Below, in pieces: positions 44,061 through 52,873 of a DNA stretch of 64,000 bases (position 1 is its first letter; every line of letters starts with the position of its first letter). The stretch comes from Hyphomicrobium sp. CS1BSMeth3. GTDB lineage: Bacteria > Pseudomonadota > Alphaproteobacteria > Rhizobiales > Hyphomicrobiaceae. The DNA lies in assembly GCF_900117415.1 (NCBI RefSeq), contig NZ_FPEI01000006.1:1798001-1862000 (forward strand), in the 5' to 3' direction. The position numbers and the translations under genes are program-made. The notes below the pieces were generated by a model. That model did not search any database, was not told where the DNA came from, and saw nothing but the letters and a program-made list of their open reading frames with translations.

Positions 44061-45036
44061 GCGCCTCCCACCGAACTTGAAAGACGATACCGGAGTCGAG
44101 ACCTTGAGCGAGCGATCGAAGAATACGCCGGCACAACAGACCGCGAGCCGGAAGAAGTATGCCCGCCGCAAGAGCGCGCCGGTCGCGTCGCAGGAGCCCG
44201 CAGGCGACGATGCTGCGCAGCGGGTCGGCGTGCAGTCGCTCGGGCGTGCCTTCGGCATTATCGAGGTGGTCGCGCGCCATCGCGATGGGATCGGCCTTGC
44301 CGATCTCAGCCGACTGGTTGGATTGCACAATTCGACGGCGTTCCATCTCGCGAAAACGCTCGTTTCTCTGGGCTATATCCGCCAGGAGCCGGAAACGAAG
44401 CGCTACCGGATCGGCCGCAAGATGTTCACGCTTGCGGCAAGCGCTCTCGACGAGATCGAGATGATCCAACTCGCCACTCCAGTGCTCGAGGAGCTCTCGC
44501 GAACGACGGGAGAAAGCGCCCACTTCTGCGTGCGGGCGGGTGACGCGGTGGTGGTCCTGGCCCGGACCAGCGGCTCGGGCGCCTTTCAGATGACGGACCG
44601 CGTGGGTGTCGTCCGGCCGGCGCACTGCACGGCGCTCGGAAAGGCGATCCTCGCTTCGCTCACGCCCGAGCAGTTGCGGCTCTTCATTCAGCGCAATCCG
44701 CTCACTCCGGTGACCAAGCGGTCGATCACCGAGATCCCGGAGCTGATCCGGGAAATCGAGAATGTGCGCCGCACCGGCGTCGCGTTCGACGACGGCGAGT
44801 TCAATCTGGAAGTGCGCTGCGCCGGCGTCGCCGTGCGGGACTTCACCAGCAGCGTCGTGGGCGCGCTCGGCATCTCGGGTCCGATCTGGCGCCTTTCCGA
44901 TGATGTGATGCAGCGCCATGGCAAGGCTGTGGCTGCCGCGGCGGAGCGCCTGTCGGAGGACTTCGGCCATCGCGCTGCGGATGAGCGCAAGACGCTTGAT
45001 GTGCCCCGGCGCGAGACCGTGCAGACCATTCGCTAG
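44047..45036 (+). CDS. IclR family transcriptional regulator
   Basis: 329 aa in its longest form. The N-terminal winged helix-turn-helix spans about 60-120 (LGRAFGIIEVVARHRDGIGLADLSRLVGLHNSTAFHLAKTL). The IclR effector domain follows, with AHFCVRAGDAVVVLAR and RPAHCTALGKAILASL. The first 55 residues are basic and unstructured. The start is uncertain: ATG 44047 overlaps the cupin gene, while TTG 44104 has a GGAG ribosome-binding site. It probably controls the neighbouring ThDP and ABC genes. Typical effectors are aromatic or short organic acids. Confidence 0.9.
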   Translation: MAPRRRLPPNLKDDTGVETLSERSKNTPAQQTASRKKYARRKSAPVASQEPAGDDAAQRVGVQSLGRAFGIIEVVARHRDGIGLADLSRLVGLHNSTAFHLAKTLVSLGYIRQEPETKRYRIGRKMFTLAASALDEIEMIQLATPVLEELSRTTGESAHFCVRAGDAVVVLARTSGSGAFQMTDRVGVVRPAHCTALGKAILASLTPEQLRLFIQRNPLTPVTKRSITEIPELIREIENVRRTGVAFDDGEFNLEVRCAGVAVRDFTSSVVGALGISGPIWRLSDDVMQRHGKAVAAAAERLSEDFGHRAADERKTLDVPRRETVQTIR

Positions 45037-45074
45037 GCGGTAATGGCCGCGCTCGACATGCCGCCGATTTGGCG

Positions 45075-45103
45075 TTGACAGCGCGCAAACGTTACGGAAC
45101 ACT
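45075..45103 (+). promoter_or_regulatory. Possible sigma70-type promoter of the second ABC operon
   Basis: TTGACA at 45075-45080 is followed after 17 bp by AACACT at 45098-45103, about 100 bp upstream of the substrate-binding protein start. The -35 is perfect, the -10 weak, as with an activated or repressed promoter. Confidence 0.35.
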
Positions 45104-45199
45104 CCTGCCACAACAAGAAACCACCTCTCATGATGTTGAATGAGCGAACAGGTGGAGGGGGCTCCGCAGAGAGCAGCCCATTGGGAGGATATTTCAGAG

Positions 45200-46438
45200 A
45201 TGACTCGCATAGACCGTCGGCAGGTTCTGAAGACCGGCGCCGCCTTCGCCGGAGGATCGGCGCTCGGGTTTCCCGCCATCGGGCGGGCCCAGGCGAACGT
45301 CATCAAGATCGGCCATCTGACGCCGCTCACCGGCTTTCTCGGTGCGCTCGGCGCCTATGCGCAGCTCGGCCTCAAGATGGCCGAGGAGGAGATCAACAAG
45401 GCCGGCGGCGTTCTCGGGCGCCCGCTCGAGGTGATGTCGGAGGACTCGGTCAATCCGGCGACGGCCTCGACGAAGGCCCAGCGCATGCTCGAGCAGAACG
45501 GCGCGACGGTGCTGCTCGGCGAGATCAATTCAGCGTCGGCGAAGACGATCATGCAGGTGGCGGCGCGCAACAAGCGCCTCTTCATGAGCATCGGCGCACG
45601 CTCGGACGTGCTGCGTGGCAAGGACTGCAATCGCTACACCTTCCACGTCGACATTCCCGTGACGGTGATGGTGAACGCGGCCGGGCAGGCGCTGCTCCGC
45701 GAAGGCCTCGTCAAGGGCAAGCGCATTTTCAGCATCACGTCGGACTATCTCTTCGGGCACGATCTCGCGAAGGCGGCGAAGAATTTCTACGCGGCAAACG
45801 GCGGCACGCAGGTCGGTGACGAGCTGGTCGCTACCGATGCCACCGACTTCAGCCCTTATCTCCTGAAAGTCCGGCAGGCGAAGCCCGATCTCGTCTCCAC
45901 CAATCTCGGCGGCAATCAGGTGACGAATTTCGTCAAGCAGTATGCCGAGTTTGGCCTCCCCTTTCCGATCGCGGGCTTCAACCTCAATACCGCGGACGCT
46001 TGGGCCGCCGGCGAAGGCAACCTCAGCGGCATCTGGCCGACGGTCTGGCACCACGACCTCGACATACCGGCCTCGAAGACCTTCGTCGCGGACTTCGCCA
46101 AGAAGTACGGCAAGCCGCCCGAGAACCACGCCTGGATCGAGTACGTCACACTGAAGATCATGGCGCAGGCAATGGCGGAGACGAAGTCGACGGACACGGA
46201 TACCCTGATCGCCTACTTCGAGAAGGAGCCGCAGTTCGACCTGCTGAAAGCACGCAAGGGCTACTTCCGCTCGTGGGATCATCAGCTCATGCAGGAGGCC
46301 TATCCCTTCACCGTGAAACCGAAAGGGCAGGCGAAGGACCAGTGGGATTTCCTCAAGCTCGGCGCGGCCGTTCCCGCAGCAGACCAGCCTCTCGAGGTGC
46401 TCGCGCCGACGAAGGAGCAGAGCGAGTGCAAGATGTGA
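45200..46438 (+). CDS. ABC transporter substrate-binding protein with twin-arginine-like signal
   Basis: 412-aa periplasmic binding protein of the amide/branched-chain amino acid type. The signal peptide has RRQVLKTGAAFAGGSALGFP, a twin-arginine motif in the correct place, cleaved near GRAQA; the paralogue at 15138 has an ordinary Sec signal. The mature part starts VIKIGHLTPLTGFLGALGAYAQLG and keeps KAGGVLGRPLEV. A GGGAGGAT ribosome-binding site (45183-45190) fixes the start at 45200. Folded export suggests a cofactor-bound or early-folding form. Transport genes follow. Confidence 0.9.
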   Translation: MTRIDRRQVLKTGAAFAGGSALGFPAIGRAQANVIKIGHLTPLTGFLGALGAYAQLGLKMAEEEINKAGGVLGRPLEVMSEDSVNPATASTKAQRMLEQNGATVLLGEINSASAKTIMQVAARNKRLFMSIGARSDVLRGKDCNRYTFHVDIPVTVMVNAAGQALLREGLVKGKRIFSITSDYLFGHDLAKAAKNFYAANGGTQVGDELVATDATDFSPYLLKVRQAKPDLVSTNLGGNQVTNFVKQYAEFGLPFPIAGFNLNTADAWAAGEGNLSGIWPTVWHHDLDIPASKTFVADFAKKYGKPPENHAWIEYVTLKIMAQAMAETKSTDTDTLIAYFEKEPQFDLLKARKGYFRSWDHQLMQEAYPFTVKPKGQAKDQWDFLKLGAAVPAADQPLEVLAPTKEQSECKM

Positions 46439-46450
46439 TCGCCTCACCGG

Positions 46451-46470
46451 GGTGCGGACATCTCCGCACC
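46451..46470 (+). terminator. Hairpin between substrate-binding protein and permease genes
   Basis: GGTGCGGA-CATC-TCCGCACC, 8-bp perfect stem with a 4-base loop, followed by CTCTTGCTTCT. It lies 12 bp after the binding-protein stop and 49 bp before livH. Such hairpins often protect the 5' transcript so the binding protein is made in excess. Confidence 0.6.
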
Positions 46471-46519
46471 CTCTTGCTTCTCGCCCCGCATCCTGGCCTC
46501 GCGCAGCACTGATCCACCC

Positions 46520-47395
46520 ATGCAATTGATGTTCCTGCTGGAGCAGGTGGTGAACGGCTTGGTGCTCGGAGGTTACTACCTCCTGATTGCGCTCGGCCTT
46601 TCGCTCATCTTCAGTGTCGGCGGCGTGGTCAATCTCGCGCACGGCGCCTTCTACGCGCTCGGTGCGTACATCTCGCTCGAGATCGGCAAGCGCCTGGGCT
46701 TCGTCTCTGCCGTCGCCTTGTCGCCGGTCGTGGTCGGCATGCTGGGTGTGCTGTTCGAGCGCTTCCTGTTGCGCCGCTTCTATACGGCCGATCCCATTCT
46801 CAGCCTGCTCGTCACGTTCGGGCTGGCGATGGTGGCCGAGCAGGTGATCCGCATTGTGTGGGGCGCGGCTCCACTGCCGGCATCGATCCCGCAGGAGCTC
46901 AAGGGCGCGATCATCATCGGTGACTTCCTGTTTTCGCGCTACAGGCTGACGCTGCTTGCCATCGTGATCGTGGTCCTCGCCGCAATCTGGCTGCTGCTGC
47001 ACAAGACATCATTCGGGAGCGTCGTCCGTGCCGGCATCCAGCGGCCGGACATGGTAGCGGCGCTCGGCATCCGCCTGCAGCCCTACATGACGACCATCGT
47101 CGCGCTTGGCGTCGGCACAGCGGCGCTCGGCGGCGCGCTCTTTGCGCCGATCACCATCGTGCACCCGGCCATGGGCGCCGAAATCATCACGGCGGCATTC
47201 GTGGTGGTCGTCATCGGCGGCCTCGGAAGCTTCTGGGGCGTGGTGCTCGCGGCCATCCTCGTCGGCGTCGTGCGCGGCGTGACGATCCACTTCCTGCCGC
47301 CGGCCGGCGAAGCCTCGATGTACGTATTGATGATCCTCGTGCTCCTGCTGCGGCCGCGCGGTCTGCTCGGCGAACGCATAGAGAAGTTCGAATGA
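46520..47395 (+). CDS. livH: Branched-chain amino acid type ABC permease LivH
   Basis: 291-aa inner-membrane permease. It has the LivH signature GLSLIFSVGGVVNLAHGAFYALGAY, about eight hydrophobic helices, and the C-terminal cytoplasmic-loop motif VVIGGLGSFWGVVLAAILVG, ending LLLRPRGLLG. It overlaps the next gene by 4 bp. Together with the fused M-G-F protein it forms a complete transporter, fed by the binding protein at 45200. Confidence 0.92.
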   Translation: MQLMFLLEQVVNGLVLGGYYLLIALGLSLIFSVGGVVNLAHGAFYALGAYISLEIGKRLGFVSAVALSPVVVGMLGVLFERFLLRRFYTADPILSLLVTFGLAMVAEQVIRIVWGAAPLPASIPQELKGAIIIGDFLFSRYRLTLLAIVIVVLAAIWLLLHKTSFGSVVRAGIQRPDMVAALGIRLQPYMTTIVALGVGTAALGGALFAPITIVHPAMGAEIITAAFVVVVIGGLGSFWGVVLAAILVGVVRGVTIHFLPPAGEASMYVLMILVLLLRPRGLLGERIEKFE

Positions 47396-49926
47396 GCAGG
47401 GCGCTCCTGGCACAAAAGAACCGGCCGCTGTGGGTCGGCGCCGTGGCGCTCCTCGCCTTGCCGAGCGTCATGGCGCTGCTCGGCCTGACCGTGAACACCG
47501 CGAGCGTCGTGGTGACGCTGGCGATCGCGGCCATGGGTCTCAACGTTCTCGTCGGCTACACCGGCCTGACATCGTTCGGCCATGGCGCCTGGTTCGGTCT
47601 CTGCGCCTATTCAGCAGGCCTGCTGCAGAAGAACCTGCTGCCGGACCAGATCATCCTGCCGATCGTACTCGCGGTCTTGCTGACGGCACTGGCCGCAACG
47701 ATCGTCGGCTTTCTCATCCTGCGCCGGCGCGGCGTCTACTTCGCCCTGCTGACACTCGCGCTCGTGGCTCTTTGCTACAATATTGCCTTCCGCTGGAGCG
47801 ACGTCACCGGCGGTGAGGATGGCCTCGGCGGGCTCACGCGGGGGCGCCTCGGGCCGATCGATCTCGACAACGCCCTCGCCTACTACGCCTTCATCTCCGT
47901 CATAGCGTTTGGCGTGCTGTACGGCTTGCTGCGCGTCGTGCGCTCGCCGTTCGGCCATGTGCTCGTCGCCATTCGCGAGAACCAGCTCCGCGCGACGTTC
48001 CAGGGCTACCCTGTCGAGCGCTACAAGCTTGCCGCCTTCGTGCTCTCGGCAGCCGTGACGGGTCTCGCCGGCGCGCTCACGGCCTTCCTGCACTATCTCG
48101 TATCGGCGGAGGCGACCTCCGTCCCCTTTTCGGGCGAGCTGCTCGCCATGGTCGTCATCGGCGGGATGCACAATATCCTCGGGCCCGCACTCGGCGCGCT
48201 GTTCTACATCCTGTTCCGCGAGATCCTCTCGATCTGGACGGGCAACTGGCTGCTGTGGTTCGGCCTGATCTTCATCGCCTTCGTTCTCTATTCGCCGAGC
48301 GGGCTCGTCGGGATCTGGGCGCGCCTGTCGAGCCGCTGGAGGCCGAAGGAGACCGACGCCGCCGCCATGAGCAAGCGGCGCATCTACGAGGGGCTGGAGC
48401 TGCCGCGTTTCCTGCGGCCCGAGGCTCACGACGGGCAGGTTCTGGAAGCCAAGGGCATTGCCAAGCAGTTCGGCGGCATCCGTGCGGTTGTATCCGCGGA
48501 TATCGCGGTCCAGAGCGGCACGATCCATGCGCTGATCGGACCCAATGGCGCGGGCAAGACAACGCTCTTCAATCTCGTCTCTGGCCTGTTCCCTCCAGAT
48601 GCCGGCAGCGTGCGCCTGCTCGATCGCGAGATCGGAGGCCTCACGCCGGATCGCGTCTGCGCGCTCGGCCTCGCACGCTCGTTTCAGATCACGAGCCTGT
48701 TCAAAACGCTTTCGATCTACGAGAACATCCGCTTGTCGCTGCAGGCGCGCCATTCGTCGCGTTTCAATGCCTGGCGCGATATCGATGATTTCCCCGAGAT
48801 CCACGCCGAGACGCAGGAGCTCATGCAGTTCCTCGGTCTCGAAGGCATCGAGCGCGTTCAAGCGGGGGATCTCTCCTACGGCGGGCAGCGTCTCGTCGAT
48901 CTCGGCATCGCGCTCGGCTCGAAGCCGCAAGTTCTGCTGCTCGACGAGCCGCTGGCAGGTCTCGCGGCAGCCGAGCGCGAGCGCGTATCCCGTCTCGTTG
49001 CGAACATCGGGCGCAACGTGCCGGTATTGATCGTCGAGCATGATATCGATCGCGTGCTGGGCCTCTCGCATTGCGTCACCGTGATGAACCAGGGCGAGGT
49101 GCTCATGAGCGGCTCGCCGGAGGCCGTGCGCGCGGATCGGCGTGTGCAGGAAGTCTATACCGGCACGGGCGTTCCACCCGCTGCGAGCCGCACTGTCGAT
49201 CTTGCCGGCGCTGGCGAGGTGCTGCGCATCGAAGGCATCAACACCTTCTATGGCAAAAGTCACATCCTGAGCGACGTCTCGCTCGACGTGCGCAAGGGCG
49301 AAATCGTCGCCCTGCTCGGCCGCAATGGCGCCGGCAAATCGACGCTGCTGAAAACGCTCTCAGGCCTTGTACCGGCGGCATCAGGCTCCATCAAATTCGA
49401 CGGGCGCGATATCGCGGACCTCCCAGCGCCCGATGTCGCACGCGCCGGCATCGGCTACGTGCCGCAGGGGCGCGGCCTGTTTGCGGGCATGTCGGTCGCC
49501 GAGAATTTGGCACTCGGACGACTGGCACGCGCAACGGACGGCGCCACAGGCGTGGTGTGGAGCGAGGAGCGCATTCTCGAATACTTCCCGCGCCTCCAAG
49601 AACGGATGCACGTCGCGGCCGACTACCTCTCCGGCGGGGAGCAGCAGATGGTCGCCGTTGCACGCACGCTCTCCGGCAATGTGAAGCTGCTGCTCCTCGA
49701 CGAGCCCTTCGAGGGATTGGCGCCGAGCGTGGTGCTCGAGTTGTTCGACGTCTTCGATCGGCTGCGCGAGCACGTCTCGATCATCATCGTCGAGCACAAT
49801 CTCGACCTCGTTCTGGCGCTTGCCGATCGGGTCTTCGCGCTCGAGCGTGGCGCGGTCTTCCACGAGGGACCGGCATCGGAGCTGCTGCACAATCTCGACG
49901 AGCGCAAACGCGTCCTGTGGCTCTGA
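47392..49926 (+). CDS. livMGF: LivM-LivG-LivF fusion: permease with two ATPase domains in one chain
   Basis: 844-aa triple fusion. Residues 1-325 are a LivM permease (GLNVLVGYTGLTSFGHGAWFG; 8-10 helices). Residues 345-595 form the LivG-type ATPase: Walker A GPNGAGKT 383-390, signature LSYGGQR 494-500, Walker B LLLDEPLAG, His in VEHDID. Residues 605-844 form the LivF-type ATPase: Walker A GRNGAGKS 643-650, LSGGEQQ, LLLDEPFEG, VEHNLD. There is no internal stop or frameshift. Both ATPase domains keep their motifs, so it should be active. It overlaps livH by 4 bp. Confidence 0.92.
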   Translation: MSRALLAQKNRPLWVGAVALLALPSVMALLGLTVNTASVVVTLAIAAMGLNVLVGYTGLTSFGHGAWFGLCAYSAGLLQKNLLPDQIILPIVLAVLLTALAATIVGFLILRRRGVYFALLTLALVALCYNIAFRWSDVTGGEDGLGGLTRGRLGPIDLDNALAYYAFISVIAFGVLYGLLRVVRSPFGHVLVAIRENQLRATFQGYPVERYKLAAFVLSAAVTGLAGALTAFLHYLVSAEATSVPFSGELLAMVVIGGMHNILGPALGALFYILFREILSIWTGNWLLWFGLIFIAFVLYSPSGLVGIWARLSSRWRPKETDAAAMSKRRIYEGLELPRFLRPEAHDGQVLEAKGIAKQFGGIRAVVSADIAVQSGTIHALIGPNGAGKTTLFNLVSGLFPPDAGSVRLLDREIGGLTPDRVCALGLARSFQITSLFKTLSIYENIRLSLQARHSSRFNAWRDIDDFPEIHAETQELMQFLGLEGIERVQAGDLSYGGQRLVDLGIALGSKPQVLLLDEPLAGLAAAERERVSRLVANIGRNVPVLIVEHDIDRVLGLSHCVTVMNQGEVLMSGSPEAVRADRRVQEVYTGTGVPPAASRTVDLAGAGEVLRIEGINTFYGKSHILSDVSLDVRKGEIVALLGRNGAGKSTLLKTLSGLVPAASGSIKFDGRDIADLPAPDVARAGIGYVPQGRGLFAGMSVAENLALGRLARATDGATGVVWSEERILEYFPRLQERMHVAADYLSGGEQQMVAVARTLSGNVKLLLLDEPFEGLAPSVVLELFDVFDRLREHVSIIIVEHNLDLVLALADRVFALERGAVFHEGPASELLHNLDERKRVLWL

Positions 49927-50063
49927 GGCTCACGGAGAATCGCCACGCAAAGGGACTGACAGCGTGTCAGAGGCTTCGAGGGCCGCTGTCCGATTGACAG
50001 GCCCATCCTGAACTGGTGCCCATTCGCAGAAATCCATTATATTTCAATAATATAAGCGGAGAT

Positions 50064-50150
50064 TGGTGCCTCAGGAGGGACTCGAACCCCCACACCCTCG
50101 CGGATAACAGATTTTGAGTCTGTCGCGTCTACCGGTTCCGCCACTGAGGC
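50064..50150 (-). tRNA. tRNA-Leu (anticodon CAA)
   Basis: Reads in reverse as a type II (long variable arm) tRNA. The acceptor stem GCCTCAG (50150-50144) pairs with CTGAGGC (50074-50068), the discriminator is A and CCA is encoded (50066-50064). The anticodon stem ACAGA/TCTGT encloses the loop CTCAAAA, giving anticodon CAA (reads UUG). The T-arm GGGTTCGAGTCCC is intact and the D-arm contains GGTAGACGC. Confidence 0.95.
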
Positions 50151-50345
50151 AACGGCGCGGCACTATAGCGGCGGCGAGCCCCCCGTCAACGGACGCCGGA
50201 CACACCCACCCGCCCAACTATTGCTACGCTGCGACACGATGATCGGCCGCGCGCCGAAGCTATGGTTCCCAGCCGGGGGCCTATTGTCGGAACACGCGGC
50301 CAAATCCCAATTCACGGTCCAACTCTCTGGAATTCGGAGTGACGG

Positions 50346-51983
50346 GTGGAGAGCATCACGACGTCTCTGTTCATGCTGCTTGCGGTCGTCTTCAGCGGCA
50401 TTCTCGCCAGAGCCCTGCCGATCGCCCTGCCACTGCCTCTCGTTCAAATAGGTCTCGGCGCCGCCATCGGGAACATCGCCGACCTCCGCGTCGTGCTCGA
50501 GCCCCACATTTTCTTTCTGCTCTTCCTGCCGCCCCTCTTGTTCCTCGACGGATGGCGCATACCCAAGGAAGGCCTGTTCCGGGACAGGGGTACGATCCTG
50601 GAGCTGGCGCTTGGCCTCGTCGTATTCACCGTGCTCGGCGTCGGGCTTCTCATCCACTGGATGATCCCGTCGATGCCGCTGGCTGTCGCGTTCGCGCTGG
50701 CGGCCATCCTCTCTCCGACGGATCCGATCGCCGTTTCCGCCATTGCAGCCCGCGTGCCCATTCCCAAGCGGCTCATGCACATTCTGGAAGGCGAGTCGCT
50801 GCTCAATGATGCATCGGGCCTCGTCTGCATGCGCTTTGCCGTCGCCGCGGCGCTGACGGGCACGTTCTCCCTCGTCTCCGCATTCAGCACCTTCGTGTGG
50901 CTCGCGATCGCGGGCATCGCGATCGGCGTCGGCGTGACGTGGATCATCATGAAGGCGAAGGACTATGCCTCGCGCCGCCTCGGCGAGGAGAGCGGATCGC
51001 AAATCCTCATCAGCCTGCTCATTCCATTCGGCGCCTATCTGCTCGCGGAGCACTTTCACTGCTCCGGCATTCTCGCAGCCGTCTCGGCCGGCATCACCAT
51101 GAGCTACGCCGAGCAGAGCGGGCAGGCACTTGCCGTTACGCGCGTGCGGCGCGCCGCGGTGTGGGACCTTCTGCAGTTTTCGCTCAACGGGATCATCTTC
51201 GTCCTGCTCGGCGAGCAGCTTCCGAGCATCATCGGCAAGGCAGCGGACGCATTGCGCGACGCGGGCCACCATCACTGGATCTGGCTGCCGCTCTACGTCA
51301 TCATCATCAACGCGGCGCTCGCGGCCCTGCGCTTTGCATGGGTCTGGGTGTCCTTCCGCTTCACGATGTACAGAGCGCGGCGAAATGGCAGCGCCCTCCA
51401 GAACCCGGGCTGGCGACTGATCGCCGCGACATCGCTCGCCGGTGTGCGCGGCGCAATCACGCTCGCCGGCATCCTCACGCTGCCGCTCGGAATGCCCGAC
51501 GGTACGCCATTCCCGGCCCGAGACCTCGCGATCTTCCTCGCTACGGGCGTGATCATCATGTCGCTCATCGCGGCGAGCATCGGGCTGCCGTACCTCCTCA
51601 AAGGCCTGAAGCTGCCGCAGGAGACCTCGAACAGTCGCCAGGAGAATATTGCCCGCGCCGCCGCCGCCCGCGCGGCCATCAAGGCCATCGAGCGCAAGCA
51701 GCACGAGATGGGGCAGGGGCGCAGCGACGCGAACCTCTATGCAGACGCCGGCGCGCGCCTCATGGATCTCTATCGCGAGAGGATCGATGGACGCGCCAAA
51801 ACAGGTGAAAATGCCGAGTTCGTGCGGCACGTCGAGGAGATCGAGCACCGCTTGCGCATGGAAGGCCTCAAGGCCGAGCGCGACGAGCTGTTCCGGCTCG
51901 CCCGCTCACGCCGAGTATCGCATGATCTCGTTCGCAAGCTCGTGCGCGAGATCGACCTGATGGAAGCGCGCTATGCGCACTAG
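50346..51983 (+). CDS. Na+/H+ antiporter, CPA1/NhaP type
   Basis: 545-aa cation/proton antiporter with about 12 helices. The core motif is AAILSPTDPIAVSAI, with the ion-binding aspartate, and EGESLLNDASGLV follows, both diagnostic of CPA1. The C-terminal 130 residues are a cytoplasmic, charged, helical regulatory tail. The start is a GTG with GGAG 6 bp upstream. The stop TAG (51981-51983) is part of the CTAG that begins a paired-hairpin element, so the natural C-terminus may be altered. Confidence 0.92.
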   Translation: MESITTSLFMLLAVVFSGILARALPIALPLPLVQIGLGAAIGNIADLRVVLEPHIFFLLFLPPLLFLDGWRIPKEGLFRDRGTILELALGLVVFTVLGVGLLIHWMIPSMPLAVAFALAAILSPTDPIAVSAIAARVPIPKRLMHILEGESLLNDASGLVCMRFAVAAALTGTFSLVSAFSTFVWLAIAGIAIGVGVTWIIMKAKDYASRRLGEESGSQILISLLIPFGAYLLAEHFHCSGILAAVSAGITMSYAEQSGQALAVTRVRRAAVWDLLQFSLNGIIFVLLGEQLPSIIGKAADALRDAGHHHWIWLPLYVIIINAALAALRFAWVWVSFRFTMYRARRNGSALQNPGWRLIAATSLAGVRGAITLAGILTLPLGMPDGTPFPARDLAIFLATGVIIMSLIAASIGLPYLLKGLKLPQETSNSRQENIARAAAARAAIKAIERKQHEMGQGRSDANLYADAGARLMDLYRERIDGRAKTGENAEFVRHVEEIEHRLRMEGLKAERDELFRLARSRRVSHDLVRKLVREIDLMEARYAH

Positions 51984-52142
51984 TGTGATGATCGAGAAAT
52001 TCGCCACATCTCGCCGCACCGTACCGAGCGAATTTCTCGATCTGAATCACACTAGAAAATTTAGGCTTCTAGTGTCCCGATGCCGAAGTTCGCCCCACGT
52101 CGATGCTGGCTTCCCGAGCGAACTTCGGCATCGGGACACTAG
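51980..52142. repeat. Paired-hairpin element, copy 3 (R2 then R1)
   Basis: R2 (51980-52055, CTAGTGTGAT to ATCACACTAG) comes first, reversed relative to copies 1 and 2. A 13-base spacer follows, then R1 (52069-52142). The outer arms of R1 read GATGCCGAAG / CTTCGGCATC, a covarying change from GATTCCGAAG / CTTCGGAATC in copy 1. The R1 loop has the same orientation as in copies 1 and 2, unlike copy 4. Its first base pairs include the NhaP stop codon. Confidence 0.9.
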
Positions 52143-52164
52143 GGCACCCGAAGCGCCTTCCGGC

Positions 52165-52845
52165 TCAGCCGCGGGCCCCCTCGGGGTTCAGCGCCTGCGC
52201 CGTGCCGATCATGCTGTCGCGCGTCGCGAGGCGCGCAAGCTCGTCCGTGCTCCAGCCGTCCGTGCCTTCAGGGCGCATGGGCAGAACGAGATAGCGGCAG
52301 TCGGCCGTCGAATCGACCACCCGTACCTCGACGCTGTCGGGAAGCTCCGTCCCGAACTCGGCGAGCACCGCGCGCGGCTCCCGCACGGTACGCGTCCTGT
52401 AGGCGCGTGACTTGTACCAGAGCGGCGGCAGACCGAGGATCGTGCGCGGATAGCAGGAGCAGAGCGTGCACACGATCATGTGGTGCACCTTTGGCGTATT
52501 CTCGAGCACGACGAGCTTCAGGCCCGGCAGGTCCATGCCCATTTCCTGCACGCCGGCATTGCCGTCCGCGAGCAGGCGCGCTTTGTAAGCCGCATCCGTC
52601 CACGCGCGGGCGACGACGCGGGCGCCATTCTCGGGCACCTTGCCGTCCCACTCCTCGATCATGTCCTCGACTTCGCGCGCGGTGATGATGCCCTTCTGGA
52701 TCAGCAGCTCGCGCATGGCGATCTCGAGGAACTCCCATTCCTCTGTCGGCTCCTTGATGTCCGGCTGGAAGGGGCCGTGATCGTGCGGGTGGTCATGATC
52801 GTGGTGATGGTCGTGATCATGATCATGGTCGTGATCGTGGCTCAT
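52165..52845 (-). CDS. Nitrile hydratase alpha / thiocyanate hydrolase gamma-type subunit
   Basis: 226-aa metal-binding catalytic subunit. The claw motif VCTLCSC (Cys126, Cys129, Cys131) has Thr after the first Cys, which marks the cobalt type. After it NHases usually have YPWPxLG; here it is YPRTILGLPP. The N-terminus is unusual: residues 1-24 contain 12 histidines alternating with aspartate (HDHDHDHDH), probably a metal store. A helix TEEWEFLEIAMRELLIQKGI follows. The beta function is split over the two upstream genes, as in thiocyanate hydrolase (order B, A, C). Confidence 0.9.
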   Translation of the reverse strand: MSHDHDHDHDHDHHHDHDHPHDHGPFQPDIKEPTEEWEFLEIAMRELLIQKGIITAREVEDMIEEWDGKVPENGARVVARAWTDAAYKARLLADGNAGVQEMGMDLPGLKLVVLENTPKVHHMIVCTLCSCYPRTILGLPPLWYKSRAYRTRTVREPRAVLAEFGTELPDSVEVRVVDSTADCRYLVLPMRPEGTDGWSTDELARLATRDSMIGTAQALNPEGARG

Positions 52846-52873
52846 GCTGCCCTCCGCGCGCTATCGTCCAGCT

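Noticed and set aside
47611-49263. A 550-codon minus-strand open frame
   Set aside because: Antisense of the LivM-LivG-LivF fusion; the plus strand shows two complete ABC ATPases.
50064-50345. Integrative element attached to tRNA-Leu
   Set aside because: No integrase and no repeated tRNA 3' end was found within this window; the flanking genes are ordinary.
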